In this document: in pieces, positions 31,573 through 41,845 of the stretch
Layout of the letters: each line of letters starts with the position of its first letter
Numbering within the stretch: position 1 is the stretch's first letter
Source: Archangium violaceum
GTDB taxonomy: Bacteria > Myxococcota > Myxococcia > Myxococcales > Myxococcaceae
Length of the DNA: 64,000 bases
Direction of reading: 5' to 3'
NCBI RefSeq assembly: GCF_016859125.1
Contig: NZ_CP069338.1
Span: forward strand, 1,054,001-1,118,000
Made by a program: the position numbers and the translations under genes
The notes under the pieces: model-generated
Database searches by the model: none
What the model saw: the letters and a program-made list of their open reading frames with translations, nothing else
Told to the model about the DNA's origin: nothing

Positions 31573-32301
31573 ATGGACCAGACGACACACCCCACCACGG
31601 AAGAAGGCACCATCCAGGTCCTGCTGGTGGAGGACGACGAGCGACTGGCCCGTCTCACCAGCCGCTACCTCCAGGAGCACGGCATCCTCGTCACCACCGC
31701 ACGCACCGGCCCCGAGGGGCTGGCGGAGGCGAGCCGGCATGCCTACGACGTCATCCTCCTGGACCTCATGCTGCCCGGGCGGGATGGGATGGAGGTGTGC
31801 CGCGAGCTGCGCACGCGCAGTGACGTTCCCATCATCATGGTGACGGCACGCGGCGAGGAGGCCGACCGGGTGCTCGGCCTGGAGTCGGGCGCGGACGACT
31901 ACCTCGCCAAGCCCTACTCCTCGCGCGAGCTGCTCGCGCGCATCCGCGCCCATGTCCGCCGGGCCCGTGGCCGCTCCGGGCCATCCTCCCAGCCCCTCCA
32001 GGTCGGCAAGCTGGCGATGGATCCCCGCAGCCTCAGCGCCACGCTCGATGGCAAGGCGCTGATGCTGACCTCCTACGAGTTCGGACTGCTGCGCGTCCTC
32101 GCCGAGCGGGCCGGGCGCGTGCTCAGCCGGGAGCAGCTCCTGGACCTGGTGAAGGGCAACGCGGAGGAGGTGTTCGACCGCTCGGTGGACGTGCACATCT
32201 TCCGCATCCGCCAGAAGCTCGAAGAGGATCCCCGCAACCCGAAGCTGCTCAAGACGGTGCGTGGGGCGGGCTACATGCTCGCCACGGGTGACGAAGCATG
32301 A
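31573..32301 (+). CDS. OmpR-family response regulator
   Basis: A 242-residue regulator. The receiver (about 14-128) has the acidic pocket E20-D21-D22, phospho-acceptor D64 (ILLDLMLPG), T91 and K113. The C-terminal winged helix (about 145-238) has the OmpR/PhoB pattern LTSYEFGLLRVLAERAGRVL and SVDVHIFRIRQKLEEDPRNP. GGAGGAG stands 8 nt before the ATG. It overlaps the partner kinase gene by 4 bp and leads the macA-macB-tolC genes, so it probably activates that efflux operon. Confidence 0.92.
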   Translation: MDQTTHPTTEEGTIQVLLVEDDERLARLTSRYLQEHGILVTTARTGPEGLAEASRHAYDVILLDLMLPGRDGMEVCRELRTRSDVPIIMVTARGEEADRVLGLESGADDYLAKPYSSRELLARIRAHVRRARGRSGPSSQPLQVGKLAMDPRSLSATLDGKALMLTSYEFGLLRVLAERAGRVLSREQLLDLVKGNAEEVFDRSVDVHIFRIRQKLEEDPRNPKLLKTVRGAGYMLATGDEA

Positions 32302-33716
32302 AGGCCCGGCGCTTCCGGATTCCCGGCCGCCTGCTGCTGCGCATCTACCTGGTGGGCCTCGCGCAGCTGCTGCTCATCGCCTTCGCGTTCAACGTGGCCC
32401 GCCGGTACGCCATGGAGGAGGGCTCCCGGCCACGCTTCTTCGAGCGGAGCGCGACCTACTTCATCTCCGAGTGGGCCCGGCTCCGGGACCGGCCGGAGGA
32501 GCTGCAGGCGGCGCTGGACCGGGCAGGCCAGCAGCTCCGGCTCCGGGTGACGATGCGCACCGTCGATGGCCAGCTCATCGCGTCCAGTGTCTCGCCGCCC
32601 ATGGCGCCCCTCTCCGCCGAGGAGCTCCGCCAGCTCGAGACGGAGCGCTCGATGCACAGCCAGGAGCCGCATCACCTCACGACGGTGGCCATCCCAGCGA
32701 CGGGTCCGCTGGAGGCCTACGCCACGATGGAGCATCCCCCGCCCCCCGGGCTGCCCCCCGACCTCTGGGTGATTCTCACCGTGACCCTCGGGTGCACGGC
32801 CATCACCTCGATCATCTTCGCCCGCTCCCTGGCCGTGCCCCTTCAAAAGCTCGCCTTGGCGGCGCGGGCCTTTGGCGCGGGGACGCTGAGCGCACGCACG
32901 GGCGTGCGCCGGCGCGACGAGCTGGGACAGGTCGCCGAGGCCTTCGACGAGATGGCCGAGCGCATCACCCACCTGCTGCGCTCCCAGAAGGAGCTGCTCG
33001 CCAACGTGTCGCATGAGCTACGCACCCCCCTGGCCCGCATCCGGGTGGCCCTGGATCTGGCCAATGAGGGAAGCGCCGAGCTGGCGCGTGAGTCCCTGGG
33101 GGACATCGCCGAGGATCTCACCGAGCTGGAGCGGCTGGTGTCGGACGTGCTCACCGCGGCCCGGTTGGACCTCGCCACGGACCAGACTCCCGGCGCCACG
33201 CCGCCGCTGCGCCGCGAGCTGGTGGAGGCCTCGTCCCTGGTGGAGAAGGCCGCCGCGCGCTTCCGCTCCGCCCGGCCAGAGCACCGGCTGGAAGTGAGCG
33301 TGGAGGGCACCCTGCCCTTCCTGGAAGCGGACCCGGTGCTGCTGCGACGCGCGCTCGACAACCTGCTCGACAACGCGGGCAAATACTCCGAGCCCCATAC
33401 GACGGTGCGCCTGCTCGCCCGCCCCCTGGAACCTGGTCTCCAGGTGGAGGTACGTGACGAGGGCATCGGCATCGACGCCGCCGATATGCCCCATCTCTTC
33501 ACCCCCTTCTTCCGCAGCGATCGCAGCCGGGCCCGGAAGACGGGCGGCGTGGGCCTGGGGCTCGTACTCGCACGCCGTATCGTCGTCGCCCACGGTGGCA
33601 CGCTCACGCTGGAGAGCCAGCCCGGCCAGGGAACGACCGCTCGCGTCATCATTCCGGCCGCTCCAGCCGTGGAGCAGGCGGCCGGGCTGACGGACCTGGC
33701 GCGTCATATTTCGTAA
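32298..33716 (+). CDS. Membrane sensor histidine kinase of the efflux operon
   Basis: A 472-residue kinase with TM1 at about 12-34, a periplasmic domain of some 115 residues, TM2 at about 156-176, a HAMP linker (178-230), the HisKA box with H239 (NVSHELRTPLARIR) and a complete HATPase (NLLDNAGKY, DEGIGI, GVGLGLVLARRI). It is a standard envelope sensor, similar in plan to CpxA/BaeS-type kinases. Start codon overlaps the response-regulator stop (ATGA), indicating coupled translation and a cognate pair. The ligand of the periplasmic domain is unknown. Confidence 0.92.
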   Translation: MKARRFRIPGRLLLRIYLVGLAQLLLIAFAFNVARRYAMEEGSRPRFFERSATYFISEWARLRDRPEELQAALDRAGQQLRLRVTMRTVDGQLIASSVSPPMAPLSAEELRQLETERSMHSQEPHHLTTVAIPATGPLEAYATMEHPPPPGLPPDLWVILTVTLGCTAITSIIFARSLAVPLQKLALAARAFGAGTLSARTGVRRRDELGQVAEAFDEMAERITHLLRSQKELLANVSHELRTPLARIRVALDLANEGSAELARESLGDIAEDLTELERLVSDVLTAARLDLATDQTPGATPPLRRELVEASSLVEKAAARFRSARPEHRLEVSVEGTLPFLEADPVLLRRALDNLLDNAGKYSEPHTTVRLLARPLEPGLQVEVRDEGIGIDAADMPHLFTPFFRSDRSRARKTGGVGLGLVLARRIVVAHGGTLTLESQPGQGTTARVIIPAAPAVEQAAGLTDLARHIS

Positions 33717-33762
33717 CAAACGCGAGATTCACCGAAACATCGCGGCACGTAGATCTCGGTCC

Positions 33763-35145
33763 ATGAGGTCAACGACCGAGTCGCCGCGAACCGAAGAGAC
33801 GTCCCGTTCCATCAAGCCCGCGCCCGCGCTGGAGACGTCCGCCCGGCGTCGGCACCTGCCCGCGAAATGGCCCCTGTGGTTGCTGGCCATCGCCGTGGTG
33901 GTGGCCGCTGGCGTGTGGCTGTTGCGGCCCAAGGCCAAGGACCCCTCGGCCAACTTCGAAACGACGGCGGTGCAGCGGCGGACCGTCGAGTCACGCGTGA
34001 CGGCGACGGGCACATTGTCCGCGCTGGTGACGGTGGAGGTGGGCAGCCAGGTCTCCGGCCGCATCCAGGAGATCCTCGTCGACTACAACTCGCCGGTGAA
34101 GAAGGGGCAGGTGATTGCCCGCCTCGACCCGCAGCTGCTCCAGGCCGCGGTGGAGCGTGCCCGGGCCAACCTGATGTCCGCGAAGGCCAACCTGCAGAAG
34201 GCGCGCGTGGAGGCGGAGAACTCCCGCCGCCAGGCCGAGCGCTCCCGGACGCTGCGCGAGCAGCAGTTCATCGCCCAGGCGGAGCTGGACACCGCGGAGG
34301 CCACGGCCCAGTCGGCCCAGGCCCAGGTGACCTCGGCCGAGGCCGCGCTGGCGCAGGCCCAGGCGGCGCTCAACGAAGCGGAGGTGAACCTGCGCTACGC
34401 CACCATCGTGTCGCCCACGGACGGCGTCGTCATCTCACGCAGCGTGGACGTGGGCCAGACGGTGGCGGCCTCGCTGCAGGCCCCCGTCCTGTTCACCATC
34501 GCCGAGGACCTGCGGAAGATGCAGGTGGACACCAGCGTCGCCGAGTCCGACGTGGGCAGGCTCGAGGACGGCATGCGCGCCACCTTCACCGTGGATGCCT
34601 GGCCCGGGGTGAACTTCGAGGGCACCATCCGGCAGATCCGCAACGAATCCCAGACGGTGCAGAACGTCGTCACCTATGACGCCGTCATCGACGTGGAGAA
34701 CCCGGACCTGAAGCTCAAGCCGGGAATGACGGCCAACGTCACCTTCATCACCGCGCACCGGGAGAACGTGCTCACCGTGCCCAACGCGGCGCTGCGCTTC
34801 CGGCCGCCCGAGCCTCCCGCGGGAGCCGGGCCGCGCGCCGGAGCAGCCGGTCCCCAGGGACCTGGTGTGGGTGGCGCGGGAGCCCCGGAGCCGGCGCGGA
34901 AGCCCGCGCCCGGGACCAAGACGGTGTTCGTCCTGCGCGACGGGCGGCCCAGGCCCGTGCGCGTGAAGCCCGGAGTATCGGATGGCACGTACACGGAGGT
35001 GGAGGGCGAGCTGCGCGAGGGGGACCAGGTCATCACCGCCCTGGCCGCGGGTGCGCAGGCTCCGCAGGGCGCCGCCAGCTCCGGCGCGAGGACGGGAATG
35101 GGTGGAGGCAGGGGTGGCGGGTTCCGTCCCCCGGGGCCCTTCTAG
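33763..35145 (+). CDS. MacA-like periplasmic adaptor
   Basis: A 460-residue membrane-fusion protein with one N-terminal helix (about 35-54), biotinyl/lipoyl halves (VEVGSQVSGRIQEILVDYNS and TIVSPTDGVVISRSVDVGQT), a long coiled-coil hairpin (about 120-205) rich in Ala/Gln/Glu, and a beta-barrel (to about 340). The C-terminus is Gly/Pro/Ala-rich and disordered. It is the adaptor for the MacB-type ABC transporter encoded next, 20 bp downstream. By family, the complex moves peptides, lipids or antibiotics from the periplasm through TolC. Confidence 0.9.
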   Translation: MRSTTESPRTEETSRSIKPAPALETSARRRHLPAKWPLWLLAIAVVVAAGVWLLRPKAKDPSANFETTAVQRRTVESRVTATGTLSALVTVEVGSQVSGRIQEILVDYNSPVKKGQVIARLDPQLLQAAVERARANLMSAKANLQKARVEAENSRRQAERSRTLREQQFIAQAELDTAEATAQSAQAQVTSAEAALAQAQAALNEAEVNLRYATIVSPTDGVVISRSVDVGQTVAASLQAPVLFTIAEDLRKMQVDTSVAESDVGRLEDGMRATFTVDAWPGVNFEGTIRQIRNESQTVQNVVTYDAVIDVENPDLKLKPGMTANVTFITAHRENVLTVPNAALRFRPPEPPAGAGPRAGAAGPQGPGVGGAGAPEPARKPAPGTKTVFVLRDGRPRPVRVKPGVSDGTYTEVEGELREGDQVITALAAGAQAPQGAASSGARTGMGGGRGGGFRPPGPF

Positions 35146-35165
35146 GCGAGAGAGAGAGGCGTGAC

Positions 35166-35908
35166 ATGAACGAGAACGCTGAGCAGACGCCGCTCATCGA
35201 GCTGCGGAGTGTGAGCAAGATCTACCGGTCGGGAGACGTGGAGGTGGCGGCGCTGCGGAGCGTGGACTTCACCGTGGAGCACGGTGACTTCGTGGCCATC
35301 ATGGGCTCGAGCGGCTCGGGCAAGTCCACGCTGATGAACATCCTCGGCTGCCTGGACCGGCCCACCTCGGGCGAGTACCTGCTGGAGGGCCAGGACGTGT
35401 CGCGCCTGGACCGCAACGACCTGGCCATCGTGCGCAACCGCACCCTGGGCTTCGTCTTCCAGAGCTTCAACCTGCTGGCGCGCACCAGCGCCCTGGAGAA
35501 CGTGGAGCTGCCCATGCTCTACGCCGGGGTACCCGCGCGCGAGCGGAAGCTTCGGGCCCGCGAGGCGCTCGAGCGGGTGGGCCTGGGCGCACGCCTGGAC
35601 CACCACCCGCGCCAGCTGTCTGGTGGACAGCAGCAGCGTGTGGCCATCGCCCGGGCGCTGGTGAGCCGGCCGCGCGTCATCCTCGCGGACGAGCCCACGG
35701 GCAACCTGGACTCGCGTACCAGTGTGGAGGTGATGGCGCTCTTCCAGGAGCTGCGCCGCGAGGGCATCACGCTCGTGCTGGTGACGCACGAGCCGGACAT
35801 CGCCGGGTATGCCGGGCGAGTGGTGGTGGTGAAGGACGGGCGGATCCTCTCGGACCGGCGCCAGCAGCCGGTCCCCGCGGAAGTGCCCCCGCTCGAGGAG
35901 GCCGCATC

Positions 35909-35912
<4 letters not shown>
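35166..35912 (+). CDS. MacB/LolD-type ABC transporter ATPase
   Basis: A 248-residue nucleotide-binding protein: Walker A GSSGSGKST, Q-loop FVFQSFNLL, signature LSGGQQQRVAIARAL, Walker B VILADEPTGNLDS and the H-loop LVTHEPD. The sequence is in the LolD/MacB branch (AIMGSSGSGKSTLMNILGCL). In E. coli, MacB joins this domain and the permease in one chain; here they are separate, with a 4-bp overlap (35909-35912). It powers the mechanotransmission-type efflux complex. Confidence 0.93.
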
Positions 35913-37140
<1,228 letters not shown>

Positions 37141-37141
<1 letters not shown>

Positions 37142-38475
37142 TGCGAACGCTCTTCCCGATTGCCACCCTGCTGCTCGCCGCCACGCCCGTGTGGGCGCAG
37201 CAGGCCCAACAGGTCCCGCGGTCCTCGCAACAGCAGCAGCGCGTCCTCACCCTGGAGGAGGCCCTGCGCACCGCCCGGGAGCGGCAGCCACAGCTGCGCC
37301 AGGCCCAGGCCAACACCACCGCGGCCAACGCCCGCGTGGACCAGAGCTTCTCCCCGCTGTTGCCGCAGGTGAACGCCAACGCCTCGTACAACCGCTCCCT
37401 CCGGGATGGAGGCGACGGCCTGGGCACGGCGGACCCCACCGGCACCATCACCCGCCAGGGACTCAACCTGGGCGCCTCCGTCAACCAGCTCATCTGGGAC
37501 TTCGGCCGCACCACGGGCCGGTGGCGCGCCTCCCAGCAGTCCGCCGAGGCCCAGAAGTCCAACGAGTCCCAGACGTTGCTGGACGTGCTGGCCAACGTGC
37601 AGACCGCCTACTTCAACGTCCTGGCACAGCAGGCGCTGGTGCAGGTCGCCCAGGAGACGTTGGAGAACCAGAAGGCGCACCTGGCGCAGGTGCAGGCCCA
37701 GGTGCAGGTGGGCACCCGGGCGGAGATCGACCTGTTGCAGCAGCGCACGGCGGTGGCCAATGCCCAGGTGCAGCTCATCCAGGCGAAGAACAACGCGGCC
37801 ACCAGCAAGGCCCTGCTCAACCAGGCCATGGGCGTGGAGGGCACGACCCAATACACCGTCCGCGAGGAGGTAGTGGGCCAGGTGGAGGGCGAGAACCAGA
37901 CCGTCGACGTGCTGGTGGACGTCGCCTTCCAGGGCCGGCCGGACCTGGCCGCCACCGAGCACCAGCTGCGCGCCCAGGAGCTGACCATCTCCGCCACGCG
38001 CGCCAACTACTGGCCGAGCTTCTCCGCCTCGGTGTCGGCGACGGAGTCGGGCCCGAACCCGTCCAACCTGGACTGGGGCCTGACCGGGCAGGTGGGGCTG
38101 AGCTGGCCCATCTTCCAGGGGGGCCTCACCCGCGCCCAGGTGCGCGAGCAGCAGGCCAACCTGAGCAACATCCAGGCCCAGCGTGACGCATTGCGCCAGC
38201 AGGTGCGACTGGAAGTGGAGCGCGCGCAACTCTCCGTGACGGCCGCGCAAGAGAGTCTTTCCGCCGCGGAGGAGGCACTGACCAATGCCCGCGAGCGGCT
38301 GCGTCTGGCCGAGGGCCGCTACCGCGCCGGCGTGGGCAACATCATCGAGCTGTCCGACGCGCAGCTCTCCGCCACCAACGCGGCCGTCCAGCGCGTGCAG
38401 GCCTCGTACAACCTGGCCACCGCGCGCACGGAGCTGGCACGCGCGCTCGGGCGTCAGGTCACCCCCAACGCGTGA
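37141..38475 (+). CDS. TolC-family outer-membrane channel
   Basis: A 444-residue outer-membrane factor with a signal peptide (MRTLFPIATLLLAATPVWAQ). Two OEP repeats are visible, each with strands and long helices: ANVQTAYFNVLAQQALVQVA and the equivalent VRLEVERAQLSVTAAQESLS, and the channel strands ATATESGPN-like region (SASVSATESGPNPSNLDWGL). It is translationally coupled to the permease gene by a TAATG junction and completes the six-gene efflux locus. An intrinsic terminator follows 28 bp after its stop. Confidence 0.92.
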
Positions 38476-38503
38476 GGGGGTGGGGGCTTTCTGTCTGGTT
38501 TTG

Positions 38504-38519
38504 AAGGGGGCCCCCTTTT
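38504..38519 (+). terminator. Intrinsic terminator of the macAB-tolC operon
   Basis: AAGGGGG (38504-38510) abuts CCCCCTT (38511-38517) and is followed by TT. The RNA would fold as a 5-bp G-C/A-T stem with a GGCC loop and a U-run, the classical rho-independent form. Confidence 0.65.
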
Positions 38520-38552
38520 GTGTGGGGAATCCTGGTTGCTAGGGTGTGTGCT

Positions 38553-38577
38553 TGCCCGCTCGTCCCCCGAGCGGGCA
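38553..38577 (+). promoter_or_regulatory. Strong hairpin upstream of the secreted hydrolase-like gene
   Basis: TGCCCGCTCG (38553-38562) and CGAGCGGGCA (38568-38577) form a perfect 10-bp stem with loop TCCCC, ending 25 bp before the ATG at 38603. It may stabilise or control the leader of that mRNA, or back up the preceding terminator; no U-run follows. Confidence 0.4.
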
Positions 38578-38602
38578 TCCCCCCCTCTCCCCGGAACTCC
38601 CC

Positions 38603-39490
38603 ATGAGCCCCCCCATCCGAACGGCCGTCCTCGCCGCAACGGCCGCCACCTTGCTCGCCGCGCCCGAGGCCTCGGCCACCAACTACACGCTGTGGATCCA
38701 CGGCAAGAATGGCGGCGGCACCCAGGCTGGCAACTACGCGGACTTCTCCAACTGGGGCCCGAGCACCACCTCGGCCGGCGTGAACAAGAAGGCCGTCAAC
38801 TGGAACGGCTCGCAGAAGATCTCCGTGGAGAACTACCGCATCCGTGACGCGCTCGACTGCTTCTGCACCGGCAACAACTGGTGCTACATCGCCGTGCACA
38901 GCGCGGGAGACCTGCAGATCGGCTACGCGCTGTCCCTGTACGGCGGCTCCACGCGTTACAAGAAGAACGCCACCCCCAACTCCTCGGGCGTGTGTGGCAA
39001 CACGGATGGCACCACCCAGGTGGGCTGGAACATCAAGTGGGTGGACGTGGCCTCGGGCGCCGGTGGCGGCAGCGAGCTGGCCGACCACGGCGATTGGGCG
39101 GTGAGCGATCCCATCGTCAGCGACCTGGTCACCTCCACGGCGCGCGCCATGTACAACCACAACACCACGCGCTCGGTCTGGTTCTACATGTTCGCCGGCG
39201 CCAAGGGCACGGCCTACTCGGGCATCCTCTCGGGCCAGGACGACGAGGCCGTGGCCTACCACTCCACCGGCGGCGTCTCCGCCAAGGGCGGCTTCTGCAA
39301 CCCGGGCGATTGGTTCTGCGACGGCACGCTGAACACCGGCACCTCGGCCACCAGCAACGGCAAGGCCAAGTGGTCCTACCACTCGGTGAAGTTCCGCGAT
39401 GACGGCGAGGACTACAGCCACTCCGGCAACGGCAACTGGGAAGGCATCGTCGGCAAGGTACGCGCGGACGTCGCCACCTACGCCTACTGA
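38603..39490 (+). CDS. Secreted protein, possible alpha/beta-hydrolase
   Basis: A 295-residue exported protein (signal MSPPIRTAVLAATAATLLAA, cleavage near ASA). I do not recognise a named family. Some features fit a lipase-type fold: an LWIHGKNGGG strand-turn near the N-terminus like an HG oxyanion loop, CYIAVHSAGDLQIGYALS like a nucleophile elbow (V-H-S-A-G in place of G-x-S-x-G), an acidic GQDDEAVAYH loop, and DYSHSGNGNWEG as a late histidine. At least six cysteines could form disulfides. The ATG at 38603 is followed by the signal; the ribosome site is poor. It stands alone between two hairpins. Confidence 0.55.
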   Translation: MSPPIRTAVLAATAATLLAAPEASATNYTLWIHGKNGGGTQAGNYADFSNWGPSTTSAGVNKKAVNWNGSQKISVENYRIRDALDCFCTGNNWCYIAVHSAGDLQIGYALSLYGGSTRYKKNATPNSSGVCGNTDGTTQVGWNIKWVDVASGAGGGSELADHGDWAVSDPIVSDLVTSTARAMYNHNTTRSVWFYMFAGAKGTAYSGILSGQDDEAVAYHSTGGVSAKGGFCNPGDWFCDGTLNTGTSATSNGKAKWSYHSVKFRDDGEDYSHSGNGNWEGIVGKVRADVATYAY

Positions 39491-39510
39491 GCCCCATTCC
39501 AGAACCCCCA

Positions 39511-39537
39511 GGGGCCCCCTCCTCGAGGGGGTGCCCC
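39511..39537. terminator. Hairpin between the secreted hydrolase-like and MHS transporter genes
   Basis: CCCCCTC (39515-39521) and GAGGGGG (39525-39531) form a perfect stem with loop CTC, extended by GGGG (39511-39514) and CCCC (39534-39537) with a 2-base bulge. It lies 20 bp after the upstream stop and 17 bp before the MHS start, so it could terminate or attenuate. Confidence 0.5.
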
Positions 39538-39554
39538 GCTTCGCAGGAGACACC

Positions 39555-40949
39555 GTGACGGCACCCGACGCGGCCCGGCCCCCCGAGCAATCCCACGACA
39601 CGAGCATCTGGAAGGTGGCCGCCGCGAGCTTCATCGGCACGGCCGTGGAGTGGTACGACTTCTTCCTGTACGGCACCGCGGCGGCGCTCATCTTCAACCG
39701 CCTCTTCTTCCCCTCGTTCGATCCGCTGGTGGGCACGCTCGCCGCGTTCGCCACCTTCGCGGTGGGCTTCGTGGCGCGCCCGCTCGGCGGCATCATCTTC
39801 GGCCACTTCGGCGACAAGCTCGGGCGCAAGTCCATGCTGAGCGCCACGCTGATGATCATGGGCGTGGCCACGTTCGCCATCGGGCTGCTGCCCACCTACG
39901 AGCGCATCGGAGTATGGGCGCCCATCCTGCTGGTGGTGCTGCGCATCCTCCAGGGCTTCGGCCTGGGAGGTGAGTGGGGTGGCGCGGTGCTGATGGCGGT
40001 GGAGCACGCCCCCGCGCACCGCCGTGGCTTCTACGGGAGCTGGCCGCAGATGGGCGCGCCCGCGGGCCTGCTGGTGGCCAACGCCGTGTTCTCCGTCTTC
40101 TCCCGCCTGCCCGAGGAGCAGTTCGTCGCGTGGGGCTGGCGCGTGCCCTTCCTCTTCAGCGCGGTGCTCATCGGCATCGGCGTCTTCATCCGCCACAGCG
40201 TCGCCGAGTCCCCCGCCTTCCGCGCGCACCAGGCCCGGGCCGCCACCACCCAGGCCTCCGCCAGCGCCGGCGCGAGGATTCCCGCGCTCGAGGCCCTGCG
40301 CACCTACCCCCGGCAGATCCTCCTCGCCATGGGGGCGCGCTTCGCGGAGAACGGCTTCTTCTACATCGTCACCACCTTCGTGCTCACCTACGGCACCGGG
40401 CAGCTCAAATTGGAGCGCTCCACCATGCTCACCGCGGTGCTGGGGGCGACGGCCGTGCACCTGGTGGTCATCCCCGCCTTCGGTGCCCTCTCGGACGTGC
40501 TCGGCCGCCGTCCCGTCTACCTCGGGGGTGCCGTGGGTTGCGCGGTGCTGGCCTTCCCCTTCTTCTGGCTCATCGACACCCAATCGACGGGCCTCATCTG
40601 GCTGGCCATCACGTTGGGCATCATCGCCCACGCGGCCATGTACGGGCCCCAGGCCAGCTTCTTCTCGGAGCTCTTCGGCACGCGCGTGCGCTACAGCGGC
40701 GCCTCATTGGGCTACCAGCTCGCCTCCGTCTTCGCCGGTGGGCTCTCCCCCCTGATCGCCACCGCGCTGCTGACGGAGTCCGGGGGCAGGTCCTGGCCCG
40801 TGTCCCTCTACATGGTGGGCCTCGCGCTCATCACCCTCGTCTCCGTCTACCTCTCCGCCGAGACGTTCCGGGAGCACCTCACCGAGTCCTCCGCCACGGC
40901 CCCCACGGAGGGAGCCGCGGGGAGCGGCGAGAAGCGCGAGGTGGCCTGA
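39555..40949 (+). CDS. MFS transporter, MHS (metabolite:H+ symporter) family
   Basis: A 464-residue, twelve-helix symporter. The N-terminal AVEWYDFFLYGTAAALIFNR, the loop FGHFGDKLGRKSML between TM2 and TM3, and the RILQGFGLGGEWGGAVLMAV helix are typical of the ShiA/ProP-like MHS group, which takes up dicarboxylates, shikimate, betaine or similar acids. GTG at 39555 was chosen, with AGGAG 5 nt upstream. It converges on 3-hydroxybutyrate dehydrogenase with 3 bp between stops. The substrate cannot be inferred from sequence alone. Confidence 0.88.
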   Translation: MTAPDAARPPEQSHDTSIWKVAAASFIGTAVEWYDFFLYGTAAALIFNRLFFPSFDPLVGTLAAFATFAVGFVARPLGGIIFGHFGDKLGRKSMLSATLMIMGVATFAIGLLPTYERIGVWAPILLVVLRILQGFGLGGEWGGAVLMAVEHAPAHRRGFYGSWPQMGAPAGLLVANAVFSVFSRLPEEQFVAWGWRVPFLFSAVLIGIGVFIRHSVAESPAFRAHQARAATTQASASAGARIPALEALRTYPRQILLAMGARFAENGFFYIVTTFVLTYGTGQLKLERSTMLTAVLGATAVHLVVIPAFGALSDVLGRRPVYLGGAVGCAVLAFPFFWLIDTQSTGLIWLAITLGIIAHAAMYGPQASFFSELFGTRVRYSGASLGYQLASVFAGGLSPLIATALLTESGGRSWPVSLYMVGLALITLVSVYLSAETFREHLTESSATAPTEGAAGSGEKREVA

Positions 40950-40952
40950 GCC

Positions 40953-41729
40953 TCAGCGGGCCGTCCAGCCGCAGTCCATGACCTGGGCGGACCCGGTGAT
41001 GCCGCCCGCGGCCTCCGAGCACAGGAAGGCCACGTACGCCGCCACCTCGCTCGGCTCCAGCAGACGCTTCACCGCCGCCGGGGCCAGCATGATGCGCTCG
41101 ACGACCTCGGCCTCGGTGAGGCCATGCACCCGGGCCTGGTCGGCGATCTGCTTCTCCACCAGCGGCGTGCGCACGTAGCTGGGGCAGAGGGCGTTCACCG
41201 TCACGCCCTTGTCCGCCGCCTCCAGCGCCACCGTCTTCGTCAGCCCCATCAACCCGTGCTTGGCGGAGACGTAGGCGGACTTGAACGGCGATGCCACCAT
41301 CCCATGCAGCGAGGAGACGTTGATGATGCGTCCCCACTTGCGCTCGTACATCAGCGGCAGGGCGTACTTCGTCAGCAGGAAGGGCCCCACCAGCATGATG
41401 CGGATCATCTGCTCCCAGCGCTCCTCCGGGAACTCCTCCACCGGAGCCACGTGCTGGAGCCCGGCGTTGTTCACCAGGATGTCGAGCCGATCCCACTCCT
41501 TCCTGGCCCTGTCCACCAGCGCCCGGCAGTCCTCGCGCGAGGACACATCCGCCCGCTGCGCGATGGCGCCCGGAATCCGCCCGGCCACCTCGCGCGCTCC
41601 GGCCTCGTCCAGGTCCGACACCAGCACGCGGGCCCCGCGTGCGCCCAGGTCCTCGGCCACCGCCCGGCCGATGCCACTCGCCGCGCCCGTGACGAGCGCG
41701 CACCTTCCTGTCAGCTCTCCCATCGTCAT
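40953..41729 (-). CDS. 3-Hydroxybutyrate dehydrogenase (SDR)
   Basis: A 258-residue classical short-chain dehydrogenase: TGAASGIG (14-21) for NAD, NNAG (87-90), and the catalytic S140, Y153 and K157. LQHVAPVEEFPEERW, the SSLHGMVASPFKSAY segment and YVRTPLVEKQIADQA are typical of D-3-hydroxybutyrate dehydrogenase, which interconverts 3-hydroxybutyrate and acetoacetate in ketone-body or polyhydroxybutyrate metabolism. The start may be 41729 or 41723; AGAGG suits the second slightly better. Two 19-bp direct-repeat dyads lie 36-76 bp upstream. Confidence 0.9.
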   Translation of the reverse strand: MTMGELTGRCALVTGAASGIGRAVAEDLGARGARVLVSDLDEAGAREVAGRIPGAIAQRADVSSREDCRALVDRARKEWDRLDILVNNAGLQHVAPVEEFPEERWEQMIRIMLVGPFLLTKYALPLMYERKWGRIINVSSLHGMVASPFKSAYVSAKHGLMGLTKTVALEAADKGVTVNALCPSYVRTPLVEKQIADQARVHGLTEAEVVERIMLAPAAVKRLLEPSEVAAYVAFLCSEAAGGITGSAQVMDCGWTAR

Positions 41730-41764
41730 GCCTCTCCGAGAATCATCCGCTCGAGCTTCCCCAA

Positions 41765-41805
41765 CATGATGCCAGATTCATGTTTGCATGATGGTAGATT
41801 CATGT
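41765..41805. promoter_or_regulatory. Two direct-repeat dyads upstream of 3-hydroxybutyrate dehydrogenase
   Basis: CATGATGCCAGATTCATGT (41765-41783) and CATGATGGTAGATTCATGT (41787-41805) differ at two bases and repeat with a 22-bp period. Each is an imperfect palindrome (CATGA...TCATG). Two turns of helix between centres suits cooperative dimers of a repressor, for example TetR-type. The site is in the promoter region of the dehydrogenase gene. Confidence 0.55.
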
Positions 41806-41845
41806 CCGCGAAGGGTAGAGCGGCTGGCCTCGAGGTCCGCTGCGG

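Noticed and set aside
31336-32196. Extended N-terminus for the DUF3616 protein
   Set aside because: These codons are the antisense of the response regulator; the signal peptide marks the start at 31323.
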